Source of the DNA: CAZMPJ01 sp964568455
GTDB taxonomy: Bacteria; Margulisbacteria; WOR-1; O2-12-FULL-45-9
Direction of reading: 5' to 3'
Assembly: GCA_964568455.1 (NCBI GenBank)
Contig: CAZMPJ010000014.1
Location: forward strand, 1 to 20,223
Length of the DNA stretch: 20,223 nt
Under the pieces are notes generated by a model. That model was given only the letters and a program-made list of their open reading frames with translations, was not told the DNA's origin and searched no databases. Positions 12,876 to 20,175 of this stretch are shown here, in pieces. The translations under genes were made by a program, and so were the position numbers. Position 1 is the first letter of the stretch; each line of letters starts with the position of its first letter.

Positions 12876-14645
12876 ATGACCCCAAAACCCTTTATTTATC
12901 CAAAAAAATACGATGTGATTGTTATTGGCGCTGGGCACGCAGGAATTGAGGCTGCCTTAGCCGCCGCTCGCTTGGGCTGTCAAACCCTGCTCTTAACTAT
13001 AAACGTTGACACTGTCGCTTTTATGTCGTGCAACCCGGCTATGGGTGGTCCAGCTAAAAGTCAGTTAATTAAAGAAGTAGATGCTTTGGGTGGACAAATT
13101 GGCATCTCAACTGATTTAACCTTCCTGCAAATGAAAACCCTTAACACTAATAAAGGGCCAGCAGTGCAAGCTCTGCGTGCGCAATCTGATCGTAAACAAT
13201 ACCACCGGGTTATGAAGGAAATTCTGGAAAAAGAAAAGAATTTGGATTTAAAACAAGGATTAGTTGAAGAAATTTTAGTCTCTGGTAAAAAAGTTACTGG
13301 AGTTAAAACTAAGCTTGAAACCGTTTATCGCGGAAAAAATATTGTTATAACCACCGGGACTTTTTTGCGCGGCGTAATCCATACCGGCATGGTGCATATG
13401 GAAGCTGGCCGAGCCGGAGAATATGCTGCTAATGAACTTTCAAATAGCTTAGCCTCTATAGGCTTAAAGCTGGGACGCTTAAAAACCGGAACCCCAGCTC
13501 GGCTTAACAAGAAATCTATTGATTTTTCTAAAATGAAAATCCATCCCGGCGATGAGCCTCCAAAACTATTTTCTTTTATTTGGGAATATACCCAGTATGG
13601 TTTAAAAGCGCCAGAAAATCCGCAACTTGAATTAGCGTCAGTACCTTGCTATTTAACCTGGACCAATAAAAAAACTCATAAAATTATTAGAGACAATTTA
13701 GACCGCTCCCCTCTTTTTGCCGGTAAGATAAAAGGCACTGGCCCACGCTATTGTCCGTCAATTGAAGATAAAGTAGTTCGCTATCCAGAAAAAGAGCGGC
13801 AACAATGTTTTATTGAACCAACCGGAAGAGATACGCAAGAAATGTATGCCCAGGGCATGAGCACTAGTTTGCCCGCCGATGTTCAGCTAAAAATGCTGCA
13901 AACCATGCCTGGTTTAGAAAAAGTTGAAATTATCCGTCCTGGTTACGCGGTTGAATATGATTATGTCCCTTCTTCGCAACTAAAATATACTTTGGAAACT
14001 AAAAAAATAAAAGGCTTATTTTGCGCTGGCCAAATTAACGGTACGTCAGGCTATGAAGAAGCTGCTGCACAAGGAATGGTGGCTGGTTTAAACGCGGCTA
14101 TGAAAGTTTTGGGCAAAGAAGAAATTATTTTTGGTCGTGATAACTCCTATATCGGCACTTTGATCGATGATTTAATTACTAAAGACATTGAAGAACCATA
14201 TCGAATGCTTACTTCGCGCTCTGAATACCGACTATTGCTTAGACAAGACAATGCTGATTTGCGGTTAACAGAGATTGGCTACAAAGCTGGCTTAATTTCT
14301 AAAAAAAGGTATCAGTGTTTTTTGAAAAAGAAAAAAGCCGTTGAAAATGGTGATCAAATATCAGCAGAAGTTTCTGAACAAATTGATATTATTAAAAAAT
14401 ATTCTGGCTATATCAGAAGGCAACAGCGCCAAGTGGAAAAATTTAAAAGATTGGAACATAGAAAGATCCCCCAAAACATGCATTTTGAAAAACTACATGG
14501 TGTTTCTAAAGAAGCCCGCCACAAACTGGCAAAATTAAAACCAGTTTCAATTGGTCAGGCTTCGCGCATTGCCGGCATTTCACCCGCAGACATCGCCGTG
14601 CTCCTGATCCACCTTGAAACTTATAGACGGAAAGTGGTAAAATAG
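12876..14645 (+). CDS. mnmG: tRNA uridine 5-carboxymethylaminomethyl modification enzyme, FAD subunit
   Basis: A 589-residue protein, somewhat shorter than E. coli MnmG (629) but with all domains. With MnmE it modifies U34 of several tRNAs, using FAD and methylene-tetrahydrofolate. The FAD-binding GAGHAG is at residues 18-23. The conserved CNPAMGGPAK starts at C52, the second conserved cysteine lies in RYCPSIEDKV, and TSGYEEAAAQGMVAGLNAA closes the FAD domain. The C-terminal helical domain with MLTSRSEYRLLLRQDNAD and a late AGISPADIAVLLIHL binds tRNA and MnmE. The start at 12876 fits the promoter. It heads an operon with 20 bp or less between members. Confidence 0.97.
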   Translation: MTPKPFIYPKKYDVIVIGAGHAGIEAALAAARLGCQTLLLTINVDTVAFMSCNPAMGGPAKSQLIKEVDALGGQIGISTDLTFLQMKTLNTNKGPAVQALRAQSDRKQYHRVMKEILEKEKNLDLKQGLVEEILVSGKKVTGVKTKLETVYRGKNIVITTGTFLRGVIHTGMVHMEAGRAGEYAANELSNSLASIGLKLGRLKTGTPARLNKKSIDFSKMKIHPGDEPPKLFSFIWEYTQYGLKAPENPQLELASVPCYLTWTNKKTHKIIRDNLDRSPLFAGKIKGTGPRYCPSIEDKVVRYPEKERQQCFIEPTGRDTQEMYAQGMSTSLPADVQLKMLQTMPGLEKVEIIRPGYAVEYDYVPSSQLKYTLETKKIKGLFCAGQINGTSGYEEAAAQGMVAGLNAAMKVLGKEEIIFGRDNSYIGTLIDDLITKDIEEPYRMLTSRSEYRLLLRQDNADLRLTEIGYKAGLISKKRYQCFLKKKKAVENGDQISAEVSEQIDIIKKYSGYIRRQQRQVEKFKRLEHRKIPQNMHFEKLHGVSKEARHKLAKLKPVSIGQASRIAGISPADIAVLLIHLETYRRKVVK

Positions 14646-14665
14646 GCCCCATAGGAGGACTCAAT

Positions 14666-15121
14666 ATGAAAAAATTACTAGTTTTGGTTTTTGCTCTTAT
14701 TTTTGTCGCAGGAATCGTTCAAGCCTCAAGCCTGGCCAGCCTTGGTTACATTGATGTTCAAAAAGTTTTTACAGAATTCAAAGAAACAGCTAAGGCCCAG
14801 AAAGATTTAGAAAAACAAGAAGAGGATTTTAAAAAGGAATTTGAAAAAAGCCAGGAAAAACTAAAAAAAGCTGAAGAAGAAGGGAAAAGCCCGGAAGAAT
14901 TGCAAAAAATGCAAAAAGACTTAGAAAAAAAGCTGATGCCCAAAAGAGAATCCTTGATCCGCATGAATCAACAGCTTACCGCAAAACTGCAGCAAGAAAT
15001 TTTGGAATCAATTAAAGTAGTTGGCAAAAAAGTCGGCATTGATGTCGTACTGGACAAACAAGTAGTAATCACCGGCGGGATGGATTTAACCGAGCTGGTA
15101 ATTACTGAACTTAATAAATGA
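14666..15121 (+). CDS. OmpH/Skp-family periplasmic chaperone
   Basis: A 151-residue protein. Residues 1-21 are a signal peptide (MKKLLVLVFALIFVAG, cleavage near VQA-S). Mature residues start with the family pattern LGYIDVQKVFTEF, then a lysine- and glutamate-rich helical coiled coil at about 40-110, and a closing strand region VGKKVGIDVVLDKQVV. Skp trimers hold unfolded outer-membrane proteins in the periplasm. AGGAGG lies before the ATG. Its TGA overlaps the lpxD ATG in ATGA. The Skp-lpxD order is common in diderm genomes and supports the call. Confidence 0.92.
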   Translation: MKKLLVLVFALIFVAGIVQASSLASLGYIDVQKVFTEFKETAKAQKDLEKQEEDFKKEFEKSQEKLKKAEEEGKSPEELQKMQKDLEKKLMPKRESLIRMNQQLTAKLQQEILESIKVVGKKVGIDVVLDKQVVITGGMDLTELVITELNK

Positions 15122-16032
15122 AATTAGCTGACCTAGCTAAAGCTGTTAACGGAATTGTCATCGGCAACGAAGACACTTTCGTCAAAAACTTAGCCCCCAT
15201 TGAAGACGCAACTCCCGGTTGCTTAGTTTTTGTGTTAGAAAAAAAACTCCTTGATCAAGCTTTAAAAAGCAAAGCCAGCGCAATTCTAGCCCGCAGCAAA
15301 AGCCCGGTTAAAGGCAAGCCCGCCATTCTTGTTGATAATCCCAGAAAAGCCATGGCACAAATATTAGCTTTGTTTGCTTCTAAAAAAAAGGTAATTAAGG
15401 GTATTCACAAATCCGCCATTATTCCAAAATCATCTAAAATTGGCTCTGGCACAACCATTGGCGCCCATGTGGTGTTGGGGGAAAACGTTAAAATGGGCAA
15501 AAATTGTTTTGTCTATCCAAATGTAACTATTTATGCTGACACGGAAATCGGCAATAATGTTATTATTCATTCTGGCAGTCGCATTGGAGTTGACGGATAC
15601 GGATTTGTGCAGGAAGATGGCAAGCATAAAAAGATTCCTCAAATTGGAAATGTAATTATTGAAGATGATGTAGAAGTTTTTGCCAATGTTTGTATCTCAC
15701 GAGCTACGCTGGGCTCAACTATTATTGGACAAGGAACAAAAATCGATAACTTAACCCATATTGCCCATAATTGTAAAATTGGGAAACATTGCGCTATTGT
15801 TAGTTTAGTTGGGGTTGCTGGTTCAGTAACTTTAGAAGATCATGTAACAGTAGCAGGTCAGGTTGGCTTTAACGGTCATATTACCATTGGCGAAAACTCA
15901 ATCATTATGGCCCGCTCAGGCGTTACCAAGGACGTTGCTCCCAACTCTGTTGTATCTGGGTTTCCAGCACAAGAGCACAGAAAAGAAATGGCTTATCGTG
16001 CTGCGCTCCGTCGTGTAGCTAAGAAAAAATGA
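15118..16032 (+). CDS. lpxD: UDP-3-O-acylglucosamine N-acyltransferase
   Basis: A 304-residue protein, shorter than E. coli LpxD (341). It adds the second acyl chain in lipid A synthesis. Residues 1-95 form the N-terminal uridine-binding domain, and residues about 98-260 carry many hexapeptide repeats of the left-handed beta helix. HSGSRIGVDGYGF lies at 151-163, and the catalytic histidine is expected at H217 in THIAHN. A short helical tail (EHRKEMAYRAALRRV) ends it. It overlaps its neighbours by ATGA on both sides. The presence of LpxD implies a lipid-A-type outer membrane. Confidence 0.96.
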   Translation: MKLADLAKAVNGIVIGNEDTFVKNLAPIEDATPGCLVFVLEKKLLDQALKSKASAILARSKSPVKGKPAILVDNPRKAMAQILALFASKKKVIKGIHKSAIIPKSSKIGSGTTIGAHVVLGENVKMGKNCFVYPNVTIYADTEIGNNVIIHSGSRIGVDGYGFVQEDGKHKKIPQIGNVIIEDDVEVFANVCISRATLGSTIIGQGTKIDNLTHIAHNCKIGKHCAIVSLVGVAGSVTLEDHVTVAGQVGFNGHITIGENSIIMARSGVTKDVAPNSVVSGFPAQEHRKEMAYRAALRRVAKKK

Positions 16033-17159
16033 AAATTGCTTTGTTTTCTAATTCATACTTCCCCTATCTTAGCGGCATTACTATTTCGGTTTCCATTTTA
16101 AAGCTGGAACTAGAAAAACTTGGCCATACAGTGTTTGTGATAGGCCCAAATTATCCAGGCCACAAAGAAACTGATCCAACCATATTAAGACTGCCTTCTA
16201 TTCCAGCTACTTATCCAGGCTACCGCTTAGTTTTTCCTTATTTGCCCACTGTTTTTCATAAACTTAAAAAAGAAAAAATTGATTTAATCCATGCCCACCA
16301 ACCCTTTGGTGTTGGAACCGCTGCCAAAATGCTGGCCAAAAAGATGGGAATTCCCTTTGTCTATACTTTTCACACTTTATTTTCACGCTATGTACATAAT
16401 GTTGCTTTTTTACCAAAAAAACTAGCCGCGCAAATCGTGGCTCGCTATTTAACTTATTTTTGTAATAAGACTGACACCGTCATTGTGCCCTCGGAAATGG
16501 TAAGACGGCTTTTGGTAGCAAGAAAAGTTAAAAAACCAATTGAGGTTATTCCAACCGGGTTAAGGCTGGGAGAGATCAAATGTCGAATGACGAAATTAGA
16601 AATTCGAAAGAAATTCCAAGTTCCAATTGGGGCAAAATTACTATTATATAGTGGACGGGTTTCGGCAGAAAAGAATATTCCCTTCCTTTTACAAGCTTTT
16701 GAAAAAGTTAGACAGCAGGAGCCTAATGCTTATCTTTTATTGATTGGTGGTGGGCCAAAATTAAAAGATTATGCAAAATTAGCAGGGAAGCAGGTTGCTT
16801 TCGCCGGACAATTATCACACGAAGAAGTGCTGGATTGCTGTTTTGCCGCTGATCTATTTGTTTACGCTTCAATCACAGAAACTCAAGGACTAGTGATGAC
16901 CGAAGCCAAGGCTTGTGGCCTTCCAGTAGTAGCACTTTTTGGCGGGGGCATTTCTGATGTAGTTCAAAATGGCCTTGATGGGTATATAACTCCGCGCAAC
17001 ATGGGAGTTTTTGTTGAGCATATTTTAAGGCTTTTAAAAGATGATACTTTTCGAAGAGAAATGGGAATAAAAGCTAAGGAAGACGCGCACAATCGCTTTT
17101 CCTCAATTTCAGTTGCAAAACGCATTGAATCTGTCTATAATCGTCTCATCAATAAATAG
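16029..17159 (+). CDS. GT4-type glycosyltransferase
   Basis: A 376-residue GT-B enzyme of family 4. The N-terminal domain starts MKIALFSNSYFPYLSG, with the glycine loop for the acceptor and HAHQPFGVG near residue 88. The C-terminal nucleotide-sugar domain has the RVSAEKN motif near 210 and the retaining EX7E pair at E284 and E292. It resembles diacylglycerol glucosyltransferases and phosphatidyl-inositol mannosyltransferases; the substrates are not certain. The place after lpxD suggests a glycolipid or lipopolysaccharide role. The linker after IPTG (about residues 180-195) is encoded by a micro-repeat stretch. Confidence 0.9.
   Translation: MKIALFSNSYFPYLSGITISVSILKLELEKLGHTVFVIGPNYPGHKETDPTILRLPSIPATYPGYRLVFPYLPTVFHKLKKEKIDLIHAHQPFGVGTAAKMLAKKMGIPFVYTFHTLFSRYVHNVAFLPKKLAAQIVARYLTYFCNKTDTVIVPSEMVRRLLVARKVKKPIEVIPTGLRLGEIKCRMTKLEIRKKFQVPIGAKLLLYSGRVSAEKNIPFLLQAFEKVRQQEPNAYLLLIGGGPKLKDYAKLAGKQVAFAGQLSHEEVLDCCFAADLFVYASITETQGLVMTEAKACGLPVVALFGGGISDVVQNGLDGYITPRNMGVFVEHILRLLKDDTFRREMGIKAKEDAHNRFSSISVAKRIESVYNRLINK
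16577..16616. repeat. Degenerate micro-repeat inside the glycosyltransferase gene
   Basis: A run of related units (GAATGAC, GAAATTA, GAAATTC, then a longer GAAA...) encodes IKCRMTKLEIRKK in the interdomain linker. It is similar in style to the 7-bp repeats in nadC and in gene 17174. It is more degenerate than those. Confidence 0.45.
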
Positions 17160-17173
17160 GGGGGCAATATCAA

Positions 17174-17947
17174 ATGTCAAAATCCAAAATCCAAATAAAT
17201 AATTTAAATCCAAAATCCAAATTTTTCAGATTAATGATTGGGATTTTATTTGTCATTTGTCATTTGTCATTTGTCATTTCTCCGGTTATGGCCTTTTCTC
17301 ATGTCTTACCTTCCCCAGCCTACTCTGGTCCCACTGGTGTAATCAGAATCCCTTCTGCCGACGTTATTCCTTACAAAAACTTTAACGTTGGCGTTGATTA
17401 TGGAGTGTTTTTCTTACCCGGAGTTGTTCAATCTAATAATACGGTAAACTATAAAATGAACTTGGGGACTTTCCATGGGGTTGAGTTGGGAGTAATTGGC
17501 GGAACCGATGAAAACACCCAAAAGCTACGCGAAGGCGTTTTTGTTAACATGAAACTTTCGCTTTCAACTGGCGACGGTCCAGATCCTTTACTCTTAGCCA
17601 TTGGAGTTGAAAATTTATTTTCTCACACAGCAACAGATGTTTATATGGTAGCTACTAAATATATGCCGCAGGGGCCCAAATTAACTTTTGGTTTTATGGC
17701 TGATTTTCCTAACAATCGTTTTCGCCCTATGGGCATGCTGGGGACTGAAATTCCGCTAGGCAACACCTTCTTCGTTGCTGCCGACGGTTTAATTGGTGAA
17801 TCAGTTTCTCAGCTTAACGCTGGTGCCAAGCTTTATTTTACGCCAATATTTTCGCTTAATCTTTACGGTTTAAACGTGCTGGACAATGCCAATGCCAAGG
17901 ATTCTAAATCCGCCTTACTTGGTTTTAGCTGGGCAAACCCATTCTGA
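17174..17947 (+). CDS. Outer-membrane beta-barrel protein, YjbH-like
   Basis: A 257-residue protein. Residues 1-40 are a long signal region: a basic 20-residue n-region, then a hydrophobic core MIGILFVICHLSFVISPVMA with cleavage near MA-FS. The mature start PSAYSGPTGVIRIPSADV-like resembles the YjbH/GNA1162-type phrase seen in exported barrels. Alternating beta strands fill the rest and the chain ends in Phe (SWANPF), as expected for assembly by the Bam complex. An in-frame Met at residue 21 would give a normal signal peptide, but GGGGGG before 17174 favours the longer start. Both n-region and core are encoded by micro-repeats. The neighbouring Skp-type chaperone fits its export. Confidence 0.72.
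   Translation: MSKSKIQINNLNPKSKFFRLMIGILFVICHLSFVISPVMAFSHVLPSPAYSGPTGVIRIPSADVIPYKNFNVGVDYGVFFLPGVVQSNNTVNYKMNLGTFHGVELGVIGGTDENTQKLREGVFVNMKLSLSTGDGPDPLLLAIGVENLFSHTATDVYMVATKYMPQGPKLTFGFMADFPNNRFRPMGMLGTEIPLGNTFFVAADGLIGESVSQLNAGAKLYFTPIFSLNLYGLNVLDNANAKDSKSALLGFSWANPF
17179..17218. repeat. AAAATCC 7-bp micro-repeats at the start of gene 17174
   Basis: AAAATCC stands at 17179-17185 and 17186-17192 in tandem, and again at 17212-17218 after a diverged spacer. It encodes the basic n-region of the signal peptide. Confidence 0.6.
17248..17282. repeat. ATTTGTC 7-bp tandem repeat encoding a signal-peptide core
   Basis: Four perfect ATTTGTC units (17248-17275) are followed by ATTTCTC (17276-17282). 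The frame reads FVICHLSFVIS, a hydrophobic segment, so the repeat itself supplies the membrane-inserting core of the signal peptide. Confidence 0.8.
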
Positions 17948-17949
17948 GT

Positions 17950-18975
17950 ATGGAAGAATTTATTCGGCCTGAGATTAAAACAATAAAGGATTATACTCCA
18001 GGAAAAACTGTTCCGGGTTTAATTAAGCTGGCTTCAAACGAAAACCCCTTTGGCCCCTCGCCCAAAGCATTAAAAATTATTAGTAAGGTTGAAAAAAATC
18101 TGCACATTTATCCTGATCAAAAAAGCCTCTTTCTAAGAGAAGCTTTGTCCAATAAATTCGGCATTGCAGAAAATTGTATTATAGTGGGCAATGGTTCAGA
18201 CGAAATTATGCAAATTGCTGCCAGCACTTTTTTAAAACCGGGCGAAGAAGTGCTTATTCCTACCCATACTTTTAGTGTATATGAGTTTGTTGCTCGTCTG
18301 TTAGGTGGAAAACCTGTTTTTGCTGACTTCAATGCTATGGCAGCAGCTATTACTCCAAAAACTAAAATGATTTTTCTATGCAACCCCAACAACCCAACAG
18401 GTGATTATATAAACGAAAAGGATTTAAAAGCTTTTCTGGCGAAAGTTCCAGAAAACATTCTAGTTGTTTTGGACGAAGCTTATGCTGATTTTGCCGAGGC
18501 AGAGGATTTTCCTAAAAGCCTTGCTCTTTTAAAAGAATTCAATAATCTTTTGATTCTGCGGACGTTTTCTAAGTTTTACGGTTTGGCTGGCTTAAGAGTT
18601 GGCTACGGCTTTGCTCATGCAGATGTTGTTAAATATATGTTTCGAGCCAAGCTCCCCTTTAATGTTGGCCGCTTAGCCCAGGAAGGCGCAGTGGCCGCCC
18701 TTTCTGACAAAGCATTTGAAGAAAAAACTTTTAAAAATAATGCGGAAGGTAAAAAATATCTTTACGGCGAGCTAGAAAAGCGTGGAATTGAATATAAAAA
18801 GACTGAAGCCAATTTTATTTTTATAAATCTTAAAAAATCTGCTGACCAGTTTTTTATGGAAACAATGAAAAAGGGAATAATTATTCGGCCATTAACTTCT
18901 TTTGGTTTTCCCGAAGCCATCCGCGTTTCAATTGGCACCAAAGAGCAGAATAAGAAATTTGTTCAGGCTCTCTAA
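17950..18975 (+). CDS. hisC: Histidinol-phosphate aminotransferase
   Basis: A 341-residue fold-type-I PLP enzyme. It converts imidazole acetol phosphate to histidinol phosphate in histidine synthesis. Family features are KLASNENPFGPS (26-37), NGSDEIM (81-87), NPNNPTG (145-151), DEAYADF (175-181), and the PLP lysine K208 in RTFSKFYGLAGLRVGY. The start lies 2 bases after the preceding stop, suggesting coupling. No other his gene is in the window, so related aromatic or other aminotransferase roles cannot be excluded. Its stop overlaps that of the convergent metallopeptidase gene (CTAA, 18972-18975). Confidence 0.9.
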   Translation: MEEFIRPEIKTIKDYTPGKTVPGLIKLASNENPFGPSPKALKIISKVEKNLHIYPDQKSLFLREALSNKFGIAENCIIVGNGSDEIMQIAASTFLKPGEEVLIPTHTFSVYEFVARLLGGKPVFADFNAMAAAITPKTKMIFLCNPNNPTGDYINEKDLKAFLAKVPENILVVLDEAYADFAEAEDFPKSLALLKEFNNLLILRTFSKFYGLAGLRVGYGFAHADVVKYMFRAKLPFNVGRLAQEGAVAALSDKAFEEKTFKNNAEGKKYLYGELEKRGIEYKKTEANFIFINLKKSADQFFMETMKKGIIIRPLTSFGFPEAIRVSIGTKEQNKKFVQAL

Positions 18976-20072
18976 TCAAGATCAATCATTTGCTTGCCAG
19001 CATCAAACTCCGGCAGGACAATGTTCTCTTTAAGCCATTGAATAATTGATTTTGGTGGCACGCCCACAACGGGGGCCTCGCTTACATAATCTGGGTAGCC
19101 TGCTGCTAGTGTGCCACAATAGGCAAAAACCTCATTAACAAACGCAGTAAAATTTAGTTCCCGGCCGTTAACAAAATCCCCTAGGCTAATTGGCGGCAGG
19201 GTGCGCTTGGCAATGTCCTGAAAAAAGGCCAGGCTGCGATCGCCTGGGCTCCTAAAGGCGGCTCTAACCTCTTGTAAAACTAAATGATAAAATTCCATTT
19301 GCATGTTGCCAATTGATTCAACATCCATATTAGCAAATAAATCATGAAAAAGTTCGTGTAAAACAGTTTCTGCTCCTGTGTCCTCTGGCACTAGGGCCAC
19401 CCGTTGTTTGGCATGCATAACAAATTCTCCATTTGGAGTCTCTGTTGATGCGGGAGCTGCATTAGGATTATAAATACCACATAGCCCTGCAGTAAAATCG
19501 TTAACCTCTTGGTATTCAGAAAACTGCGCTTGACTAGCAAGATGAACATAAGCATAATCTCGTAACAGTTCTGGCCGAATACCCAAGGCGCTTAAGAGTG
19601 TTTGATTTACTACATACGCTTGCGTCTCTAATACTGCTCCATCAAACACAATTTCTTCTGCCACAACGCTAGCGTAAGGAACACTTGAGGCAACCTGCGC
19701 CCCAGCTGAACGCGAATATTGAAACAAAGCTTTAGTAAGCCTGTCAAAGTACGCTGAGGTTGATTCATTTTTACTTTTTTCGCAGCGCAGTCGCTGACCA
19801 AGCTGTGTTGTTTCTTCTGGAGAAAAATAATAGCTGCGCGATTGGTCTTTGCAATAAATTTTCCCCATGCCAAGAGCTTGAAGCTGTGCCAGGCTTAAAG
19901 TCGGTCGCGTAAACCGGACAGTATAGGCTCCAATCAAAAGCTGTTTGTTTACAGGCTTGGCAGCCCCAATGCGGCCGAACAATTCGTGTCCCCGCAAAAT
20001 CGCCATAAACGTATATGGCCTGGCTTGGGCAAGCGACCTTCTGCGTATTGATGGTAAGATTCTTCTAATCAT
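18972..20072 (-). CDS. Predicted HExxH zinc metallopeptidase-like protein
   Basis: A 366-residue protein with no family I can name. HELFH at residues 239-243 sits in a helix (ETVLHELFHDLF) and is a classic zinc site. E314 in FVNEVFAY, about 70 residues later, could be the third ligand, as in gluzincin-type enzymes. Residues 1-28 form a very basic leader (six Arg in the first 18) without acidic residues, with P-S-I-R-R at 7-11. No hydrophobic signal core is seen. The start at 20072 has only a weak AGGGA upstream; Met 23 is an alternative. It is the only gene on its side of an alternative-sigma-type promoter. Catalytic activity is inferred from the motif alone. Confidence 0.7.
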   Translation of the reverse strand: MIRRILPSIRRRSLAQARPYTFMAILRGHELFGRIGAAKPVNKQLLIGAYTVRFTRPTLSLAQLQALGMGKIYCKDQSRSYYFSPEETTQLGQRLRCEKSKNESTSAYFDRLTKALFQYSRSAGAQVASSVPYASVVAEEIVFDGAVLETQAYVVNQTLLSALGIRPELLRDYAYVHLASQAQFSEYQEVNDFTAGLCGIYNPNAAPASTETPNGEFVMHAKQRVALVPEDTGAETVLHELFHDLFANMDVESIGNMQMEFYHLVLQEVRAAFRSPGDRSLAFFQDIAKRTLPPISLGDFVNGRELNFTAFVNEVFAYCGTLAAGYPDYVSEAPVVGVPPKSIIQWLKENIVLPEFDAGKQMIDLD

Positions 20073-20084
20073 TTTTTTGTCCCT

Positions 20085-20116
20085 GATATCCTGATCTCCC
20101 GATACCCGGATATCCT
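20085..20116. repeat. 8-bp tandem repeat (4 units) in the leader of gene 20072
   Basis: Four adjacent units: GATATCCT, GATCTCCC, GATACCCG, GATATCCT. They lie in the 5' leader of the metallopeptidase mRNA, between the promoter and the ATG. The outer units can pair with each other (GATATCC with GGATATC), giving a possible RNA hairpin near the ribosome binding region. Confidence 0.65.
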
Positions 20117-20126
20117 CCCCTAATAT

Positions 20127-20157
20127 ATATATCGTTAAAATGAAAGCGAAATTTCAT
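20127..20157 (-). promoter_or_regulatory. Alternative-sigma-type promoter P6 of the metallopeptidase gene
   Basis: Minus-strand ATGAAATTT (20157-20149), 14 bases, then CGATATAT (20134-20127). The -35-like box overlaps a 7-bp inverted repeat, AATGAAA (20139-20145) and TTTCATT (20152-20158), which may be an operator. The expected leader is about 50 bases long, unlike the leaderless sites P2 and P5. Confidence 0.55.
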
Positions 20158-20175
20158 TATTTAGGAGAAAAAAAA

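Noticed and set aside
14341..14538. Second frame inside the 3' part of mnmG
   Set aside because: It is a shadow of the conserved MnmG C-terminal domain.
17248..17282. CRISPR array
   Set aside because: The repeat unit is 7 bp in direct tandem with no spacers and lies inside a coding frame.
20140..20170. Plus-strand copy of the alternative promoter before gene 20176
   Set aside because: ATGAAAGCG then 14 bases gives AGGAGAAA, which is the ribosome binding site; the match is poor.
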